From an uncultured Acidobacteriota bacterium (lineage in GTDB: Bacteria; Acidobacteriota; Terriglobia; Terriglobales; Acidobacteriaceae): DNA of 33,207 nt. Of this stretch, positions 8,406 through 17,512 are shown piece by piece (the stretch's first letter is position 1; each line of letters opens with the position of its first letter). The stretch covers positions 1-33,207 of the forward strand of contig CAILAZ010000169.1 of the NCBI GenBank assembly GCA_903832295.1. Direction: 5' to 3'. Under the pieces are notes generated by a model. It searched no databases, was not told the DNA's origin, and saw only the letters and a program-made list of their open reading frames with translations. The position numbers and the translations under genes are program-made.

Positions 8406-8606
8406 TTAGAGAATGGTCACGTTCTCTGCCTGCAAGCCCTTCGGCCCCTTGACCACGCTAAACTGCACAGCCTGACCCTCCGGCAGGCTCTTAAAACCAC
8501 TCGCCTGGATCGCCGAGAAGTGCACGAAAACATCTTCGCCAGTCTGGCGGGTGATGAAACCAAATCCCTTTGCGTCGTTAAACCACTTCACTGTTCCTTG
8601 TTCCAT
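8406..8606 (-). CDS. Cold-shock domain protein (CspA family)
   Basis: A 66-residue single cold-shock domain, an OB-fold that binds single-stranded nucleic acid and acts as an RNA chaperone. Both RNP motifs are present: KGFGFI at about residues 13-18 and VFVHF at about 26-30. The opening [14 protein letters not shown] is nearly canonical. Length matches the family exactly. It is monocistronic, with a candidate terminator beyond it. The 264 bases upstream hold no gene and could contain the long leader typical of cold-shock mRNAs, but I cannot identify a cold box by eye. Confidence 0.96.
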   Translation of the reverse strand: MEQGTVKWFNDAKGFGFITRQTGEDVFVHFSAIQASGFKSLPEGQAVQFSVVKGPKGLQAENVTIL

Positions 8607-8870
8607 GATGATGCGTATTCCTTTGTGAATTGAAATCTGGCTGAATGAGTCGGAGGGAATTGTGTGCAGAAACGTATTCCGAAGGCGCTTGGTTGTTCGC
8701 TCTCAGGACGCTCTACCGCTGCGTCCTTCCAAATCAGATGCTGCTGCAAGCGTAGCATCTTGTGCGATGGGTGTACAGGAGCGAGCGCACAAGCTTGAAA
8801 TTCACTTCGTTGTCTGCAACTTACGCCCGAGCATCTTCTCCGGTCATTGGGGACGAACCGCGGAGTCCGC

Positions 8871-9044
8871 CTATTCGTCATCCTCGTCAGCTTCCTCTTC
8901 ATCGCTGACTTTCGACAGCCTTAGAGGCTCGACGCCGGCCACTTCAAAATCACTGTCGCATTCCACACACGATAGGAGTTCGCCTTCTTCGAGTTCTTCT
9001 TCTTCGACATCGATCTCACTTTTGCATTTAGGGCACACCACCAT
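8871..9044 (-). CDS. LysW-like zinc-ribbon acidic mini-protein
   Basis: A 57-residue protein: an N-terminal zinc ribbon (Cys4, Cys7, Cys26, Cys29) followed by a very acidic tail ending in a terminal Glu (Glu57). This is the layout of LysW, the amino-group carrier of the alpha-aminoadipate lysine/arginine pathway, which carries substrate on its C-terminal Glu. Here the usual EDWGE ending is replaced by an all-acidic DEDDE, and no LysX/LysZ/LysY-type gene is nearby. It may be a LysW relative or an unrelated zinc-ribbon protein. The ATG at 9044 is chosen because GGAG lies seven bases upstream; the longer form from 9092 adds 16 unrelated residues. Confidence 0.75.
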   Translation of the reverse strand: MVVCPKCKSEIDVEEEELEEGELLSCVECDSDFEVAGVEPLRLSKVSDEEEADEDDE

Positions 9045-9353
9045 GATCGTCTCCGCTTCCCCTGGTTGAAGTACACGCACGCTGTCTAGCATCCATACTC
9101 GATGCTCCCCCGCCTATCGTCAAGCGTCCATGCCAAGAAGCTGATGATTTCGTCATGGCCGCCCGCCAGCTCTCATCCTCATACTGCTTAGAACTCTCAT
9201 TCACCATACGCGCACTCAGACAAGACATCTCTGCCCGCGGCGGCGATGTTTCCGCGAAGTCGCCCTGCACGGCAAAAACAGCTCCAGCCGGATCTCTCCG
9301 GCCAGAGCTGCTTTGCATCCATCAACAGAATGCGTCGCTAAATCCGGTTTCTA
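9045..9353. other. Intergenic region with no recognised gene
   Basis: Apart from the minus-strand terminator at 9274-9314, I see nothing here. Short open frames on both strands lack ribosome sites and recognisable protein character. The left part would hold the promoter of the LysW-like gene; no clear hexamers were found. Confidence 0.6.
9274..9314 (-). terminator. Intrinsic terminator after the secreted His/Arg/Asp-rich gene
   Basis: On the minus strand, a long stem (CAGCTC near one end, GCCGG near the loop, two G-U or mismatched positions) is followed by TTTTTGCC. It lies 40 bases beyond the gene's tandem TAG stops. Confidence 0.8.
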
Positions 9354-9665
9354 CTATCGCCTCCAGTCGCGATGGTCGCCATCCGGGTGGTGTTCATCAT
9401 GATGGTTGCCGTCGCGATGAGCGCGGTCGTGCTTCCAGTCGTTGCGCGCGCCGTATGCATGATCATAGTGCCTGTACCCGCGCTGGTCGCGCTGATAGCG
9501 GTAGCCATTTTCGTAGTAATACCCTTCATGGAAGCCGCTCGTAAACATCACGACCGGCGCGCCGATCTGAACTCCCACGTGGACCTGAGCCGTGGCTTTT
9601 GGCGGCATGGACATGCCAGCCGCGATTGCCAGACCACATACTGCGAACAACACTTTCTTCAGCAT
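9354..9665 (-). CDS. Small secreted His/Arg/Asp-rich protein, unknown function
   Basis: A 103-residue protein with a clear signal peptide: a Lys-Lys start, a hydrophobic core (VLFAVCGLAIAAGM) and a likely cut after KATAQ near residue 27. The mature part is short and extremely rich in His, Arg, Asp and Tyr, which could bind metal or polyanions, but no known motif is seen. The ATG at 9665 is chosen because GGAGG lies eight bases upstream; a longer frame adds nine residues. Two in-frame TAG stops are adjacent, and a strong terminator follows. Small periplasmic proteins of this composition are common in Acidobacteriota and usually hypothetical. Confidence 0.75.
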   Translation of the reverse strand: MLKKVLFAVCGLAIAAGMSMPPKATAQVHVGVQIGAPVVMFTSGFHEGYYYENGYRYQRDQRGYRHYDHAYGARNDWKHDRAHRDGNHHDEHHPDGDHRDWRR

Positions 9666-9945
9666 ACTTAGAACCTCCGGTACCGTTTCCAATTGCGGAA
9701 AACCTAATTGTTTCCTGACTCCATGAACCTAACAGTCCCGCACCAGACTGTATGGTCAATTAAGCTCACATCGGCTGCGTGTGTTTTCAGTGCTACCGGC
9801 AGGCATCAGGGTCCGAGGCGTGCATGGCCCCTGCGCTCTTTGAACCCTCTCGCGGTTGCGCACAGCCGATTCAGCTCAGTGTTAGACTCACCTCGTGCAG
9901 GTCGCAGCATTTGGGGAAGTGCCTTGAAGATCAGTTGCAGAGCGG
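9666..9945. other. Intergenic region, presumed promoter of the secreted gene
   Basis: About 280 bases before the Kelch remnant. Beyond the ribosome site of the leftward secreted gene I see no convincing feature. Short frames on the plus strand look like chance. Confidence 0.5.
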
Positions 9946-10207
9946 TTGTTGCCTTTTGCTCTCTTTATCGCCGCGCCGCAGCCAGCAGCAGTTCACGAAT
10001 GGACCTGGCTTTCTGGCTCGAATCTGGTGAACCAGCCTGGTTCCTACGGCACGCAAGGAACGTTTGCATCGTCCAACCTTCCGCCGGCCCGTTCCGGCGC
10101 TGCGACCTGGCGCGATGCTTCCGGCGCACTATGGCTTTTCGGCGGCCATGGGTATGACTCCGTCGGGGGGGGGCTACCTGAATGACTTGTGGATGTACCA
10201 GCCGTAA
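9946..10207 (+). pseudogene. Kelch-repeat protein fragment, frameshifted
   Basis: The plus-strand frame from 9946 encodes a signal-like stretch, then a classic Kelch/galactose-oxidase-type blade (EWTWLSGSN, NLPPARSGAATWRDASGALW, LFGGHGYDS). It then hits a run of nine G at 10165-10173 and stops at TGA. Read with one G fewer, the sequence continues as GGGYLNDLWMYQP and then TAA, exactly how such a blade should continue. It is a single blade, whereas intact relatives have several, so this is a decayed fragment even if the G-tract is a sequencing slip. Another frame slip may lie in the signal region. Confidence 0.65.
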
Positions 10208-10276
10208 GCGCTAGAGTCTTTCTCGCGGATCAGCGTGTTGGACAGAGCAGGAAGCGGCGAAAGGAGGGCGCGTGCG

Positions 10277-11692
10277 ATGAATTTTCTACTGAGAACCGAC
10301 AGCTACAAGTTCACACACTGGAAGCAGTATCCCCCGGGCACAATGCGGATCTACTCCTACCTGGAGTCGCGTGGCGGAATGTTTCCCAACACCGTATTTT
10401 TCGGTCTGCAATACTATCTGAGAGCTTATTTGCAGGGCGCGCGATTCACGCTGGGAGACGTGGACGAGGCTGATGAGTTCTGCCGCCAGCACTTCGGCAG
10501 CCCGCTGTTCAACCGTGAGGGCTGGACGCGCATGTATGAGAAATATGCCGGGAGACTTCCGGTTCGCATCAAAGCCGTTCCCGAGGGAACGGTGGTGCAG
10601 ACGCATAACGTGCTGGTTACGATCGAGAACACAGATCCCGAATTTCCCTGGCTCCCGAATTATCTCGAGACACTTCTGCTCAAGGTCTGGTATCCGACCA
10701 CGGTCGCAACTCTCTCCCGCGAAATCAAGAAGATCATCAAGGGGTTTCTGGAACGCACCGGGGACCCGGCCCTGCTGCCATTCAAGTTGCACGATTTCGG
10801 CTACCGGGGAGTCAGTTCAGAGGAAACCGCAGGTCTTGGTGGGGCGGCGCACCTGCTCAACTTCCTGGGCACGGACACGGTTGCCGGCATCGTTCTGCTG
10901 CGCGACTACTATCACGCGAAGTCCATGCCCGGATTCTCCATACCTGCCTCAGAGCACTCGACGATTACCGCCTGGGGCAAGGACCATGAAGCGGACGCTT
11001 ACCGCAATATGCTCACAGCATATCCAACCGGCCTGGTGGCTTGTGTCTCTGACAGCTACAACATCTACAACGCCTGCGAAAACCTGTGGGGAGAACTGCT
11101 GAAGCCAGACGTGGTCCACCGGCAGGGCACGCTCGTCATTCGTCCCGACTCCGGCGATCCCATCCAGGTTCTCTCTCGGGTCTTCGAAATCCTGGGATCG
11201 AAGTTCGGCTATGAGACCAACCCCAAGGGCTATCGGGTTTTGCCGGCGTGCGTGCGCGTGATTCAAGGCGACGGCGTAAACATGTTCACCATCCAGAACA
11301 TGCTCTTCCATCTCGCCAAGTTCCAGGGCTGGAGCGCGGATAACATTGCATTCGGAATGGGCGGAGCCCTGCTTCAGCAACTCAATCGCGATACGCAGAA
11401 ATTTGCTTTCAAGTGCTCCGCGGCTGAAATCAACGGCCAGTGGTCGCCTGTGTACAAGGATCCGGTCACCGATCCGGGAAAGAACTCAAAGCGCGGCAAA
11501 CTGCTTCTCGCGGAGATTGTTCCAGGCCAGTTTCGTACGGTTGAGAACCTGCAAGGAGATGCTCAAACCAGCGAGGATCGGCTGGAGATTGTCTTCGAGA
11601 ACGGCGAGGTTATCAAGGAATACGAGCTGGACTCGATTCGGCAGCGCGCCGAGATATTCGGCACCGAGGAGCCCCGAACCACTTCTTACTGA
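10277..11692 (+). CDS. nadV: Nicotinamide phosphoribosyltransferase (NAMPT/NadV type)
   Basis: Converts nicotinamide and PRPP to nicotinamide mononucleotide in NAD salvage. The 471-residue length matches NAMPT and exceeds most nicotinate enzymes. Strong family signatures include DSYKFTHWKQYPPGT near the start, HDFGYRGVSSEETAG, PASEHSTITAWGKDHEAD with the catalytic His227, SDSYNIYNACENLWGE, and RPDSGDP at 289-295 with Asp291. The ATG at 10277 is chosen because AAGGAGGG lies eight bases upstream; a frame from 10235 adds 14 unrelated residues. No NMN adenylyltransferase gene is adjacent, so it acts with genes elsewhere. Confidence 0.95.
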   Translation: MNFLLRTDSYKFTHWKQYPPGTMRIYSYLESRGGMFPNTVFFGLQYYLRAYLQGARFTLGDVDEADEFCRQHFGSPLFNREGWTRMYEKYAGRLPVRIKAVPEGTVVQTHNVLVTIENTDPEFPWLPNYLETLLLKVWYPTTVATLSREIKKIIKGFLERTGDPALLPFKLHDFGYRGVSSEETAGLGGAAHLLNFLGTDTVAGIVLLRDYYHAKSMPGFSIPASEHSTITAWGKDHEADAYRNMLTAYPTGLVACVSDSYNIYNACENLWGELLKPDVVHRQGTLVIRPDSGDPIQVLSRVFEILGSKFGYETNPKGYRVLPACVRVIQGDGVNMFTIQNMLFHLAKFQGWSADNIAFGMGGALLQQLNRDTQKFAFKCSAAEINGQWSPVYKDPVTDPGKNSKRGKLLLAEIVPGQFRTVENLQGDAQTSEDRLEIVFENGEVIKEYELDSIRQRAEIFGTEEPRTTSY

Positions 11693-11861
11693 GGACGAGC
11701 CCCAAGATCACGGGGCCTTCGAACAGCCAGCAGGTTCATCTTACCTTGTCGACCTCACGGTAAGCTGACGGGTGGCCGACAAGCTGCACTCCGAACCCCA
11801 AACGATGGGATCGAGAAGTTAATCGCTACAATCCGCGCAGACGCGAACGAGCTGCTCGCGT

Positions 11862-11892
11862 TTGACACTGCCTTGACTGTGCAGTGTATAGT
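11862..11892 (+). promoter_or_regulatory. Candidate promoter for the secreted glycosidase
   Basis: A perfect TTGACA at 11862-11867 and a TATAGT at 11887-11892 are separated by 19 bases, longer than ideal; TGTATA at 11885 would give 17. The palindrome CGAGCTGCTCG at 11848-11858 sits just upstream and could be an activator site. It does not resemble the LacI-type boxes further on. Confidence 0.4.
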
Positions 11893-11918
11893 GGCGCAAC
11901 TTCCCTTGGAGGCAGTTC

Positions 11919-13856
11919 GTGCTGAGCAATCGTTTTTCTAGACCACTTTTCACACTTTTACTGCTCCTCGCTGCGGCGGCTTTTGCATCGGATGCGCCGC
12001 GCCGCTCGGCGCTCGACGTCTCCGGCAACGACGCCATTCCTACGGGCAACGAGTGGATTTCGCTGCCGACCATCCGTGCAAGCGACGGCGCGCTGGTGAA
12101 CTTCAACGTGCTCGCCATGCGGGATCGCGGATTGCTGCAGGTTGCCGGCGAAGGCGGTACTCCGGTCCTGCAGCCGTACTTCACAGTCGGCGGCCAGCCA
12201 GTGGCGGTGAGCGGCTTGAACTGGGAGCTGCTCGAGTACTGGATTCCCACGGCGCACTTTACGGCCGAAGGCAGGGACTTCACGATGACCTACTGCGCGC
12301 CGCCGGGCTCGCGCGCGGCGTTTCTGCGGCTGACGGCGACCAATCGCACCACGGCTCCCGTGGCCGCGGTGCTCGGTTTGCGTGCCAGCTGGGGAGCCCT
12401 GCAGCGGGTGACGTATCTTCCGGTGACGCTCCGTGGTGAACGCACGGCCAGCGCTTCGCCGTGGGTCGATCCGTCGGAGGTCTTCAGCTTTATCACGGAT
12501 GACACGAAGTTCGCCTGGTCGCTGATCTATCCGGGTGCAGTGGCGCGCGCGGATGGGCCGCCGACTTCACTTTCGCCTTCGCTCGATGTGCAAAAGAGCG
12601 TGCAACTGCAGCCGGGCGAAAGCGCCGAAGCAATCTTTGTGCTGGGCGCGGGGCTGGAGGAGTTCAGCGCGCCGCACAATGCCAAGTCTCTGCGCGAGGA
12701 ACTGGACCGCTATGGTTCCGACGCAATCATTGCGCGTGCCGCGGCATGGTGCCGGAAGCGTACCCGCACTACCGGACAGGCTGATCTTGATCAGCTGATG
12801 AACCGCAATTTCCTGTTTACCGCCAACTACGCGTGGGGACGCGCCTTGGACACCGAGCAGTGGGTGGGCGTCACCTCACGCAGCCCGCGCTACTACGTCT
12901 CCGCCGCCTACTGGGACCGCGATGCGATGCTGTGGAGTTTCCCGGGGCTGCTGGATGCTGATCCTGAACTGGCACGGCATGCGCTGGAGTATGCCCTGAC
13001 GGTGCAGTTACGCAACACGGGCACGCACAGCCGCTTCATCGATGGCGTGGTTCTGGAGGACGGATTCCAACTGGACGAGAGCGTGGCTCCCATCATTGCG
13101 ACCGGCGAATACCTGAAGCGCACCGGCGACGTGGACTTCGTGCGGGCGCACCGCGAGGGATTGATCGAGCTGCGCGACCAGTTGCTGGGGCGCTACGATG
13201 CCCCAGTGGGACTGTACTCGTCGCTGCAGGACTCGCAGGACGAATACCAGAAGCTGCCCTTCCTTACCTATGACAACGTGCTGGCCTGGAAAGCACTGAG
13301 CAGCCTGGGTGAGATCTTCGGAAAGCTGGGAGATCAAGCCGCGGCGGCGCAGGTGCAGAAGCGCGCAGGGGAATTGCATGCCGCGATCCTGAAGCATTGC
13401 GTTTTTGACTCCGCCCCCGGTGCCGGGGGCAGCATCTTTGCCTCCGCCACGGATGGCAAAACCGCGGCATTCACGGACATCCCTCCGGGCTCGCTGATGC
13501 GACTGCCATCCCTGGGCTTTATCTCTGAGGAAGACCCACTTTTTGCCCGCACGTATGAGTGGCTGCACTCAAGCAATTACAAATACTCGTTCCACGACCG
13601 TACCTTTGGGCTGCCGGGGAGTTACCGGTTACCGATTACGACCTCATGGTCGGTTGCCGATCACCTCCAGCTTGCGCGCGGACGTGAGCAGGCGCTGAGG
13701 ATACTGAAAGCGACGCGCTGGGACGGCGGCATCATCACGGAGGGGATGGATCCGGCGACGGCTCACATGGACGCCCCCGGTGGAGCTTTCGCGACCGCTG
13801 CGGGATACGTTTCGCACGCAATCTGCCGGATTTACTGCCGGCCTCTGCCGGAATAG
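11919..13856 (+). CDS. Secreted glycoside hydrolase with six-hairpin ((alpha/alpha)6) barrel
   Basis: A 645-residue exported protein. A signal peptide (RPLFTLLLLLAAAAFASDA) ends near residue 26. An N-terminal beta-sandwich region (about 35-270) precedes a helical catalytic region (about 285-640). Motifs resemble six-hairpin glycosidases of the GH15/GH63/GH125 type: SAAYWDRDAMLW (Asp333, Asp335), VLEDGFQLDES (Glu380, Asp381, Asp386) and a late acid in GGIITEGMDP (Glu608). The family and linkage cannot be fixed by eye. The GTG at 11919 is supported by GGAGG six bases upstream and by the signal peptide starting there. It lies just before the glycan locus and may act with it, but no matching LacI box precedes it. 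Confidence 0.75.
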   Translation: MLSNRFSRPLFTLLLLLAAAAFASDAPRRSALDVSGNDAIPTGNEWISLPTIRASDGALVNFNVLAMRDRGLLQVAGEGGTPVLQPYFTVGGQPVAVSGLNWELLEYWIPTAHFTAEGRDFTMTYCAPPGSRAAFLRLTATNRTTAPVAAVLGLRASWGALQRVTYLPVTLRGERTASASPWVDPSEVFSFITDDTKFAWSLIYPGAVARADGPPTSLSPSLDVQKSVQLQPGESAEAIFVLGAGLEEFSAPHNAKSLREELDRYGSDAIIARAAAWCRKRTRTTGQADLDQLMNRNFLFTANYAWGRALDTEQWVGVTSRSPRYYVSAAYWDRDAMLWSFPGLLDADPELARHALEYALTVQLRNTGTHSRFIDGVVLEDGFQLDESVAPIIATGEYLKRTGDVDFVRAHREGLIELRDQLLGRYDAPVGLYSSLQDSQDEYQKLPFLTYDNVLAWKALSSLGEIFGKLGDQAAAAQVQKRAGELHAAILKHCVFDSAPGAGGSIFASATDGKTAAFTDIPPGSLMRLPSLGFISEEDPLFARTYEWLHSSNYKYSFHDRTFGLPGSYRLPITTSWSVADHLQLARGREQALRILKATRWDGGIITEGMDPATAHMDAPGGAFATAAGYVSHAICRIYCRPLPE

Positions 13857-13909
13857 GACCGCTGCCGGAGGCTTTTGCGGCGCATGTCCAAAAACATTCT
13901 TATCCAGGA

Positions 13910-13939
13910 TTGACAAGAGGAGCTCCCGATTGCTATAAC
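13910..13939 (+). promoter_or_regulatory. Promoter of the TonB receptor gene
   Basis: A perfect TTGACA at 13910-13915 and TATAAC at 13934-13939 with 18 bases between. Transcription would start near 13946, immediately before the 41-base operator palindrome. Inverted half-sites CGATTG (13927-13932) and CAATCG (13943-13948) flank the -10 hexamer. Confidence 0.65.
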
Positions 13940-13953
13940 TCTCAATCGTGTTA

Positions 13954-13994
13954 TTAGGCAATCGATTGCGTAGATCAAGCAATCGATTGCCTAA
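13954..13994. promoter_or_regulatory. Double LacI-type operator (41-bp palindrome)
   Basis: Two copies of the 12-base palindrome GCAATCGATTGC (13958-13969 and 13979-13990) start 21 bases apart, two helical turns, and are themselves arms of a larger perfect inverted repeat. Each arm is 16 bases, starting TTAGG and ending CCTAA, around a nine-base centre. The central CG and the AATCGATT core fit LacI/GalR-family operators. The position just after the promoter predicts repression. The likely ligand protein is the LacI-family regulator at 22292-23380. Confidence 0.75.
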
Positions 13995-14072
13995 GGTCAA
14001 ACACTCTCGGAGGTTCCGCAGAACCAAGAGCCCCGGGACAAGTCACAGAGCTAATCTTTGAGGAGGAAGAGC

Positions 14073-17000
14073 ATGACTTACGGGGAGCGCAATGCAACAG
14101 GGCTTTCCTGGTTTTTAACTGCAATGCTCGCACTGACGTGTGTTCTCGTCTTGTGCCCGCTTGCTCAAGCGCAGTACCGCACGTCCATTCAGGGCGTGGT
14201 CACCGACGCCTCTGGCGCGGTTGTTCCCGGTGCTACGCTGACACTTATCAACCCGGCAACCAACGAAAAGGTTGTCCGTACCAGCAGCGCGGCCGGCGTA
14301 TTTAACTTCAACGCCCTGCCCGCGGCAGCCACCTTCAATCTCGAGGTCGCGGCTAAGGGCTTCCAGAAGAAAGTAATCGATCATCTTGAACTGATGCCTG
14401 ACCAGTCCAACGGTCTCAACATTCAGCTCGCCGTCGGTGGCGAGTCGCAGACGGTGACCGTAGATGCCTCGGCTGAGCCATTGCTGGCAACTTCGAATGC
14501 CAATGTTGTCGGTGTCATCTCTGAGCAGGAAGTGCAGAAGATGCCATCATTTGGCCGCGATGTCTTCCAGCTCGTGCAGCTTGCGCCAGGCGTATTCGGC
14601 GACGGATCTCAGGGTGTTGGGGGCGGCAACAACATCCCCGGCACACAGGGCCCTGGCGGCACTGGCGGCAACAATGGAATCTTCCAGACCGAGAACGGTC
14701 CGCAGGTTCTTGCCCATGGCGGCCAGTATGAGAACAACAGTTACACCATCGACGGTATCAGCACCACCTCGGCCGTCTGGGGCGGCACCACCATCATCAC
14801 GCCCTCGGAAGACTCCGTTGCTGCCGTCACGACGGTTGCCAACGCCTACGATGCTGAATATGGCCGCTTCAGCGGCGCGCACGTGGATGTGACCTCCAAA
14901 ACAGGTACCAACCAAGTGCACGGCAGCTTCTTCTTCACCCGTCACAGCGCAGGCCTGAACTCCTTCCAGCAGGACAACGGCTCAGGCAACACGAAGCTTC
15001 GCGACACCAACCAGTTCAGCCAGCTTGGCGGTTCGGTTGGCGGCCCTATTTGGAAGAACAAGATCTTCGGCTTCTTCGCCATTGAGACAGTGCAGAATCC
15101 CGCAGGGTCCCCGGTGAACAATCTCCAGTGGTTCGACACTGCTGACCTCGCTGGGCTGGCCAATCCCGCCAGCATTGCATACAAGTACCTGAGTTTCCCG
15201 GGAAATGCAGTGCACACTACCGGCATTGACCAGGCCGGCAACGACTGCACTCACGCCGGACTGCACGAGGGTGTGGACTGCAAAACGATCGCCGGCAAGG
15301 GCATCAACATTGGCTCTCCGCTGACCATCGGGCTCGGCAAGCAGGACCCCACTTACGTGAAGAACACCGCGCTGGGCGTGGGCAACGGCCTTGGCAATGT
15401 TGCCGACGTCGCTTACTACAACACGCAGAGCATGCAGAGCACCACGAAGTACCAGTACAACGGGCGCGTGGATGCGAATCTGGGCAGCAAGGATGCAATC
15501 GGTTTCGCCATCTACTGGGTTCCGCAGAAGACGGATACCACCGGCACCCGCGGCTATGACGAATTCCACCACAAGCAGATCAACGAAGCCTACACGGCGA
15601 TCTGGAACCATACCTTCTCGCCCAACCTTCTCAACGAACTGCGCGCCAATGTGGCCGGCTGGAACTGGAACGAAATAGCCGACAATCCTCAGTCGCCGCT
15701 GGGCATGCCCGTTGACAATATTGACTCGCTCTTCGGCTTCCAGGTCCAGTCCTTTGGTCCCAATGTCGGCAGCTACCTGAAGCAGTGGACTTATGGCTTC
15801 CGTGACCTGGCCACCATGATTCACAACCGGCACACCTTGAAGTATGGCGCTGAGTACAACAGGCTGTACTATCTCTCTGCCTGCTACGGCTGCGGTCTGC
15901 CAAGCTACAACTTCTATAACGTCTGGGACTTCCTCAATGACGCTCCGCATAACGAGAGCGTTGCTGTTGACCCAGCGACGGGAAAGCCCTCTATCGTGCG
16001 CCAGGACGACCTGACCAATATCTGGGGTCTTTTCGTTCAGGACGACTGGAAGGTGAAGCGCAACCTGACGGTCAACCTCGGCGTGCGCTGGAGCTATTTC
16101 GGGCCAGTGTATGACAAGCATGCACGCTCCTTCGTTGCCGTCCCGGGAGCCGGATCGGCTTTCTTCTCGGGCATGACGATCAAGAAGGGTGCCGACGCAT
16201 GGGCTTCGCAGAAGGGTAACTTTGGTCCTCAGGTCGGCTTCTCCTGGAGCCCGGAGACGTTTAAGGACAAGCTGGTGGTTCGCGGCGGGTACGGCCTGAA
16301 CTTCAACCAGGACGAGTTCGCCATCACGCAGAACACACTGAGCAACAATGGATTCAGCTACTGGCCGGACCTCAGCTCGCCGGATCCAGCACACATCAAC
16401 CCGAAAATCCTCTATGCGCTTTCTTCGGATGTGCATAACATCACTGGATTCCCGGCGAACACGAACACCACCACCACCTACGGCACCAACGGCCTTCCGA
16501 CCGGTGGAGCGCAGGCAGGCGTGGCCCTCGTTCAGCCGAACTGGCCGACGATGCGGACGCACCACTTCTCGCTGGATGCCCAGTACGACCTGGGACACCA
16601 GATCGTCGCTTCGTTGGGCTACCAGGGCAGCATCACTCACAACTCCTACTTCCATATGGAACCGCTCGGCTACGTTGCGGCGAAGGGCTACGCCCAGAAC
16701 CCGAACATCGGCAGCTGCTGCGACTACTGGACACATATGGGTCATGCCAACTACAACGCGATGCTGGCCGAAGTAAAGCACCAGTTCTCGCACCAGTTCA
16801 TGGCCGACGTGCAGTACTCCTGGTCGAAGAGCATGGACACCAGTTCGGCGCCGTACAGTGAGCAGTACTATCTGACGAACCTGAACTGGAACTACGGCCG
16901 CTCGGATTACAACGTGGCTTCTGCCTTCAAGATGTACGGCAACTGGTCACCGGTCTTCTTCAAAGGCAACAATGCCTGGATCGAGAAGCTCGCCGGTGGA

Positions 17001-17501
17001 TGGTCGATAAGCGGCATCTTCAATGCGCACACTGGCTTCCCATGGAATCCCGTGTGGGGCCTCTCGTCAAGCATGTACGATTCCAACGCTTGGTACTCTC
17101 AGGCACTCCCCGGCAAGTACCTGGGCGGTGCAGGGCGTTCCACGACCAACAGCGCTTACCGCAATGGAACCAACTTCCCCAACGGCGGCGCGGCGTACTT
17201 CTCTGCTCCGGTCGTCAATGCTGGCGTTCCAGACAAGCCTGGTGTGGGTCGCAACTCCTGGACGCTGCCCGGCTACAAGGACGTCGATATGACGATCATC
17301 AAGGCCTTCGGCTTGCCGAAAGCCCCGGTGCTCGGCGAGGCTTCAAAGCTTGAGTTCCGTCTGGACATTTACAACCTGTTCAACAACGTGAACCTCAACC
17401 CCGGCAGCATCCAAACCGACGTTCACGGCTCCCGATTTGGTCAGGAGACCAGCGCTTTGGGCGCTCGTGTCATGACCCTGGGTGCGCGCTTTAACTTCTA
17501 A
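14073..17501 (+). CDS. Oar-type TonB-dependent outer-membrane receptor
   Basis: A 1142-residue receptor for energised import across the outer membrane, probably of oligosaccharides. In order: a signal peptide ending near ALAQAQ (about residue 30); a carboxypeptidase-regulatory-like domain starting SIQGVVTDASGAVVPGATLTL (about 34-115); a plug domain with FGRDVFQLVQLAPGV and the conserved-looking YTIDG segment (about 130-260); then a large beta-barrel ending in ARFNF with the terminal Phe expected of barrel proteins. GAGGAGG lies before the ATG at 14073; an upstream in-frame TTG would only add five residues. No SusD-like lipoprotein is present, as usual for Acidobacteriota. It leads the glycan operon and sits under the double operator. 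Confidence 0.93.
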   Translation: MTYGERNATGLSWFLTAMLALTCVLVLCPLAQAQYRTSIQGVVTDASGAVVPGATLTLINPATNEKVVRTSSAAGVFNFNALPAAATFNLEVAAKGFQKKVIDHLELMPDQSNGLNIQLAVGGESQTVTVDASAEPLLATSNANVVGVISEQEVQKMPSFGRDVFQLVQLAPGVFGDGSQGVGGGNNIPGTQGPGGTGGNNGIFQTENGPQVLAHGGQYENNSYTIDGISTTSAVWGGTTIITPSEDSVAAVTTVANAYDAEYGRFSGAHVDVTSKTGTNQVHGSFFFTRHSAGLNSFQQDNGSGNTKLRDTNQFSQLGGSVGGPIWKNKIFGFFAIETVQNPAGSPVNNLQWFDTADLAGLANPASIAYKYLSFPGNAVHTTGIDQAGNDCTHAGLHEGVDCKTIAGKGINIGSPLTIGLGKQDPTYVKNTALGVGNGLGNVADVAYYNTQSMQSTTKYQYNGRVDANLGSKDAIGFAIYWVPQKTDTTGTRGYDEFHHKQINEAYTAIWNHTFSPNLLNELRANVAGWNWNEIADNPQSPLGMPVDNIDSLFGFQVQSFGPNVGSYLKQWTYGFRDLATMIHNRHTLKYGAEYNRLYYLSACYGCGLPSYNFYNVWDFLNDAPHNESVAVDPATGKPSIVRQDDLTNIWGLFVQDDWKVKRNLTVNLGVRWSYFGPVYDKHARSFVAVPGAGSAFFSGMTIKKGADAWASQKGNFGPQVGFSWSPETFKDKLVVRGGYGLNFNQDEFAITQNTLSNNGFSYWPDLSSPDPAHINPKILYALSSDVHNITGFPANTNTTTTYGTNGLPTGGAQAGVALVQPNWPTMRTHHFSLDAQYDLGHQIVASLGYQGSITHNSYFHMEPLGYVAAKGYAQNPNIGSCCDYWTHMGHANYNAMLAEVKHQFSHQFMADVQYSWSKSMDTSSAPYSEQYYLTNLNWNYGRSDYNVASAFKMYGNWSPVFFKGNNAWIEKLAGGWSISGIFNAHTGFPWNPVWGLSSSMYDSNAWYSQALPGKYLGGAGRSTTNSAYRNGTNFPNGGAAYFSAPVVNAGVPDKPGVGRNSWTLPGYKDVDMTIIKAFGLPKAPVLGEASKLEFRLDIYNLFNNVNLNPGSIQTDVHGSRFGQETSALGARVMTLGARFNF

Positions 17502-17512
17502 CCTCCCCTAAC

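Noticed and set aside
8588..8902. A minus-strand frame upstream of the cold-shock gene
   Set aside because: No recognisable domain, and it overlaps the start of the cold-shock gene; more likely untranslated leader.
14982..16793. A 603-codon minus-strand open frame opposite the TonB receptor gene
   Set aside because: Lacks any recognisable domain or ribosome site; explained by codon bias of the receptor gene.
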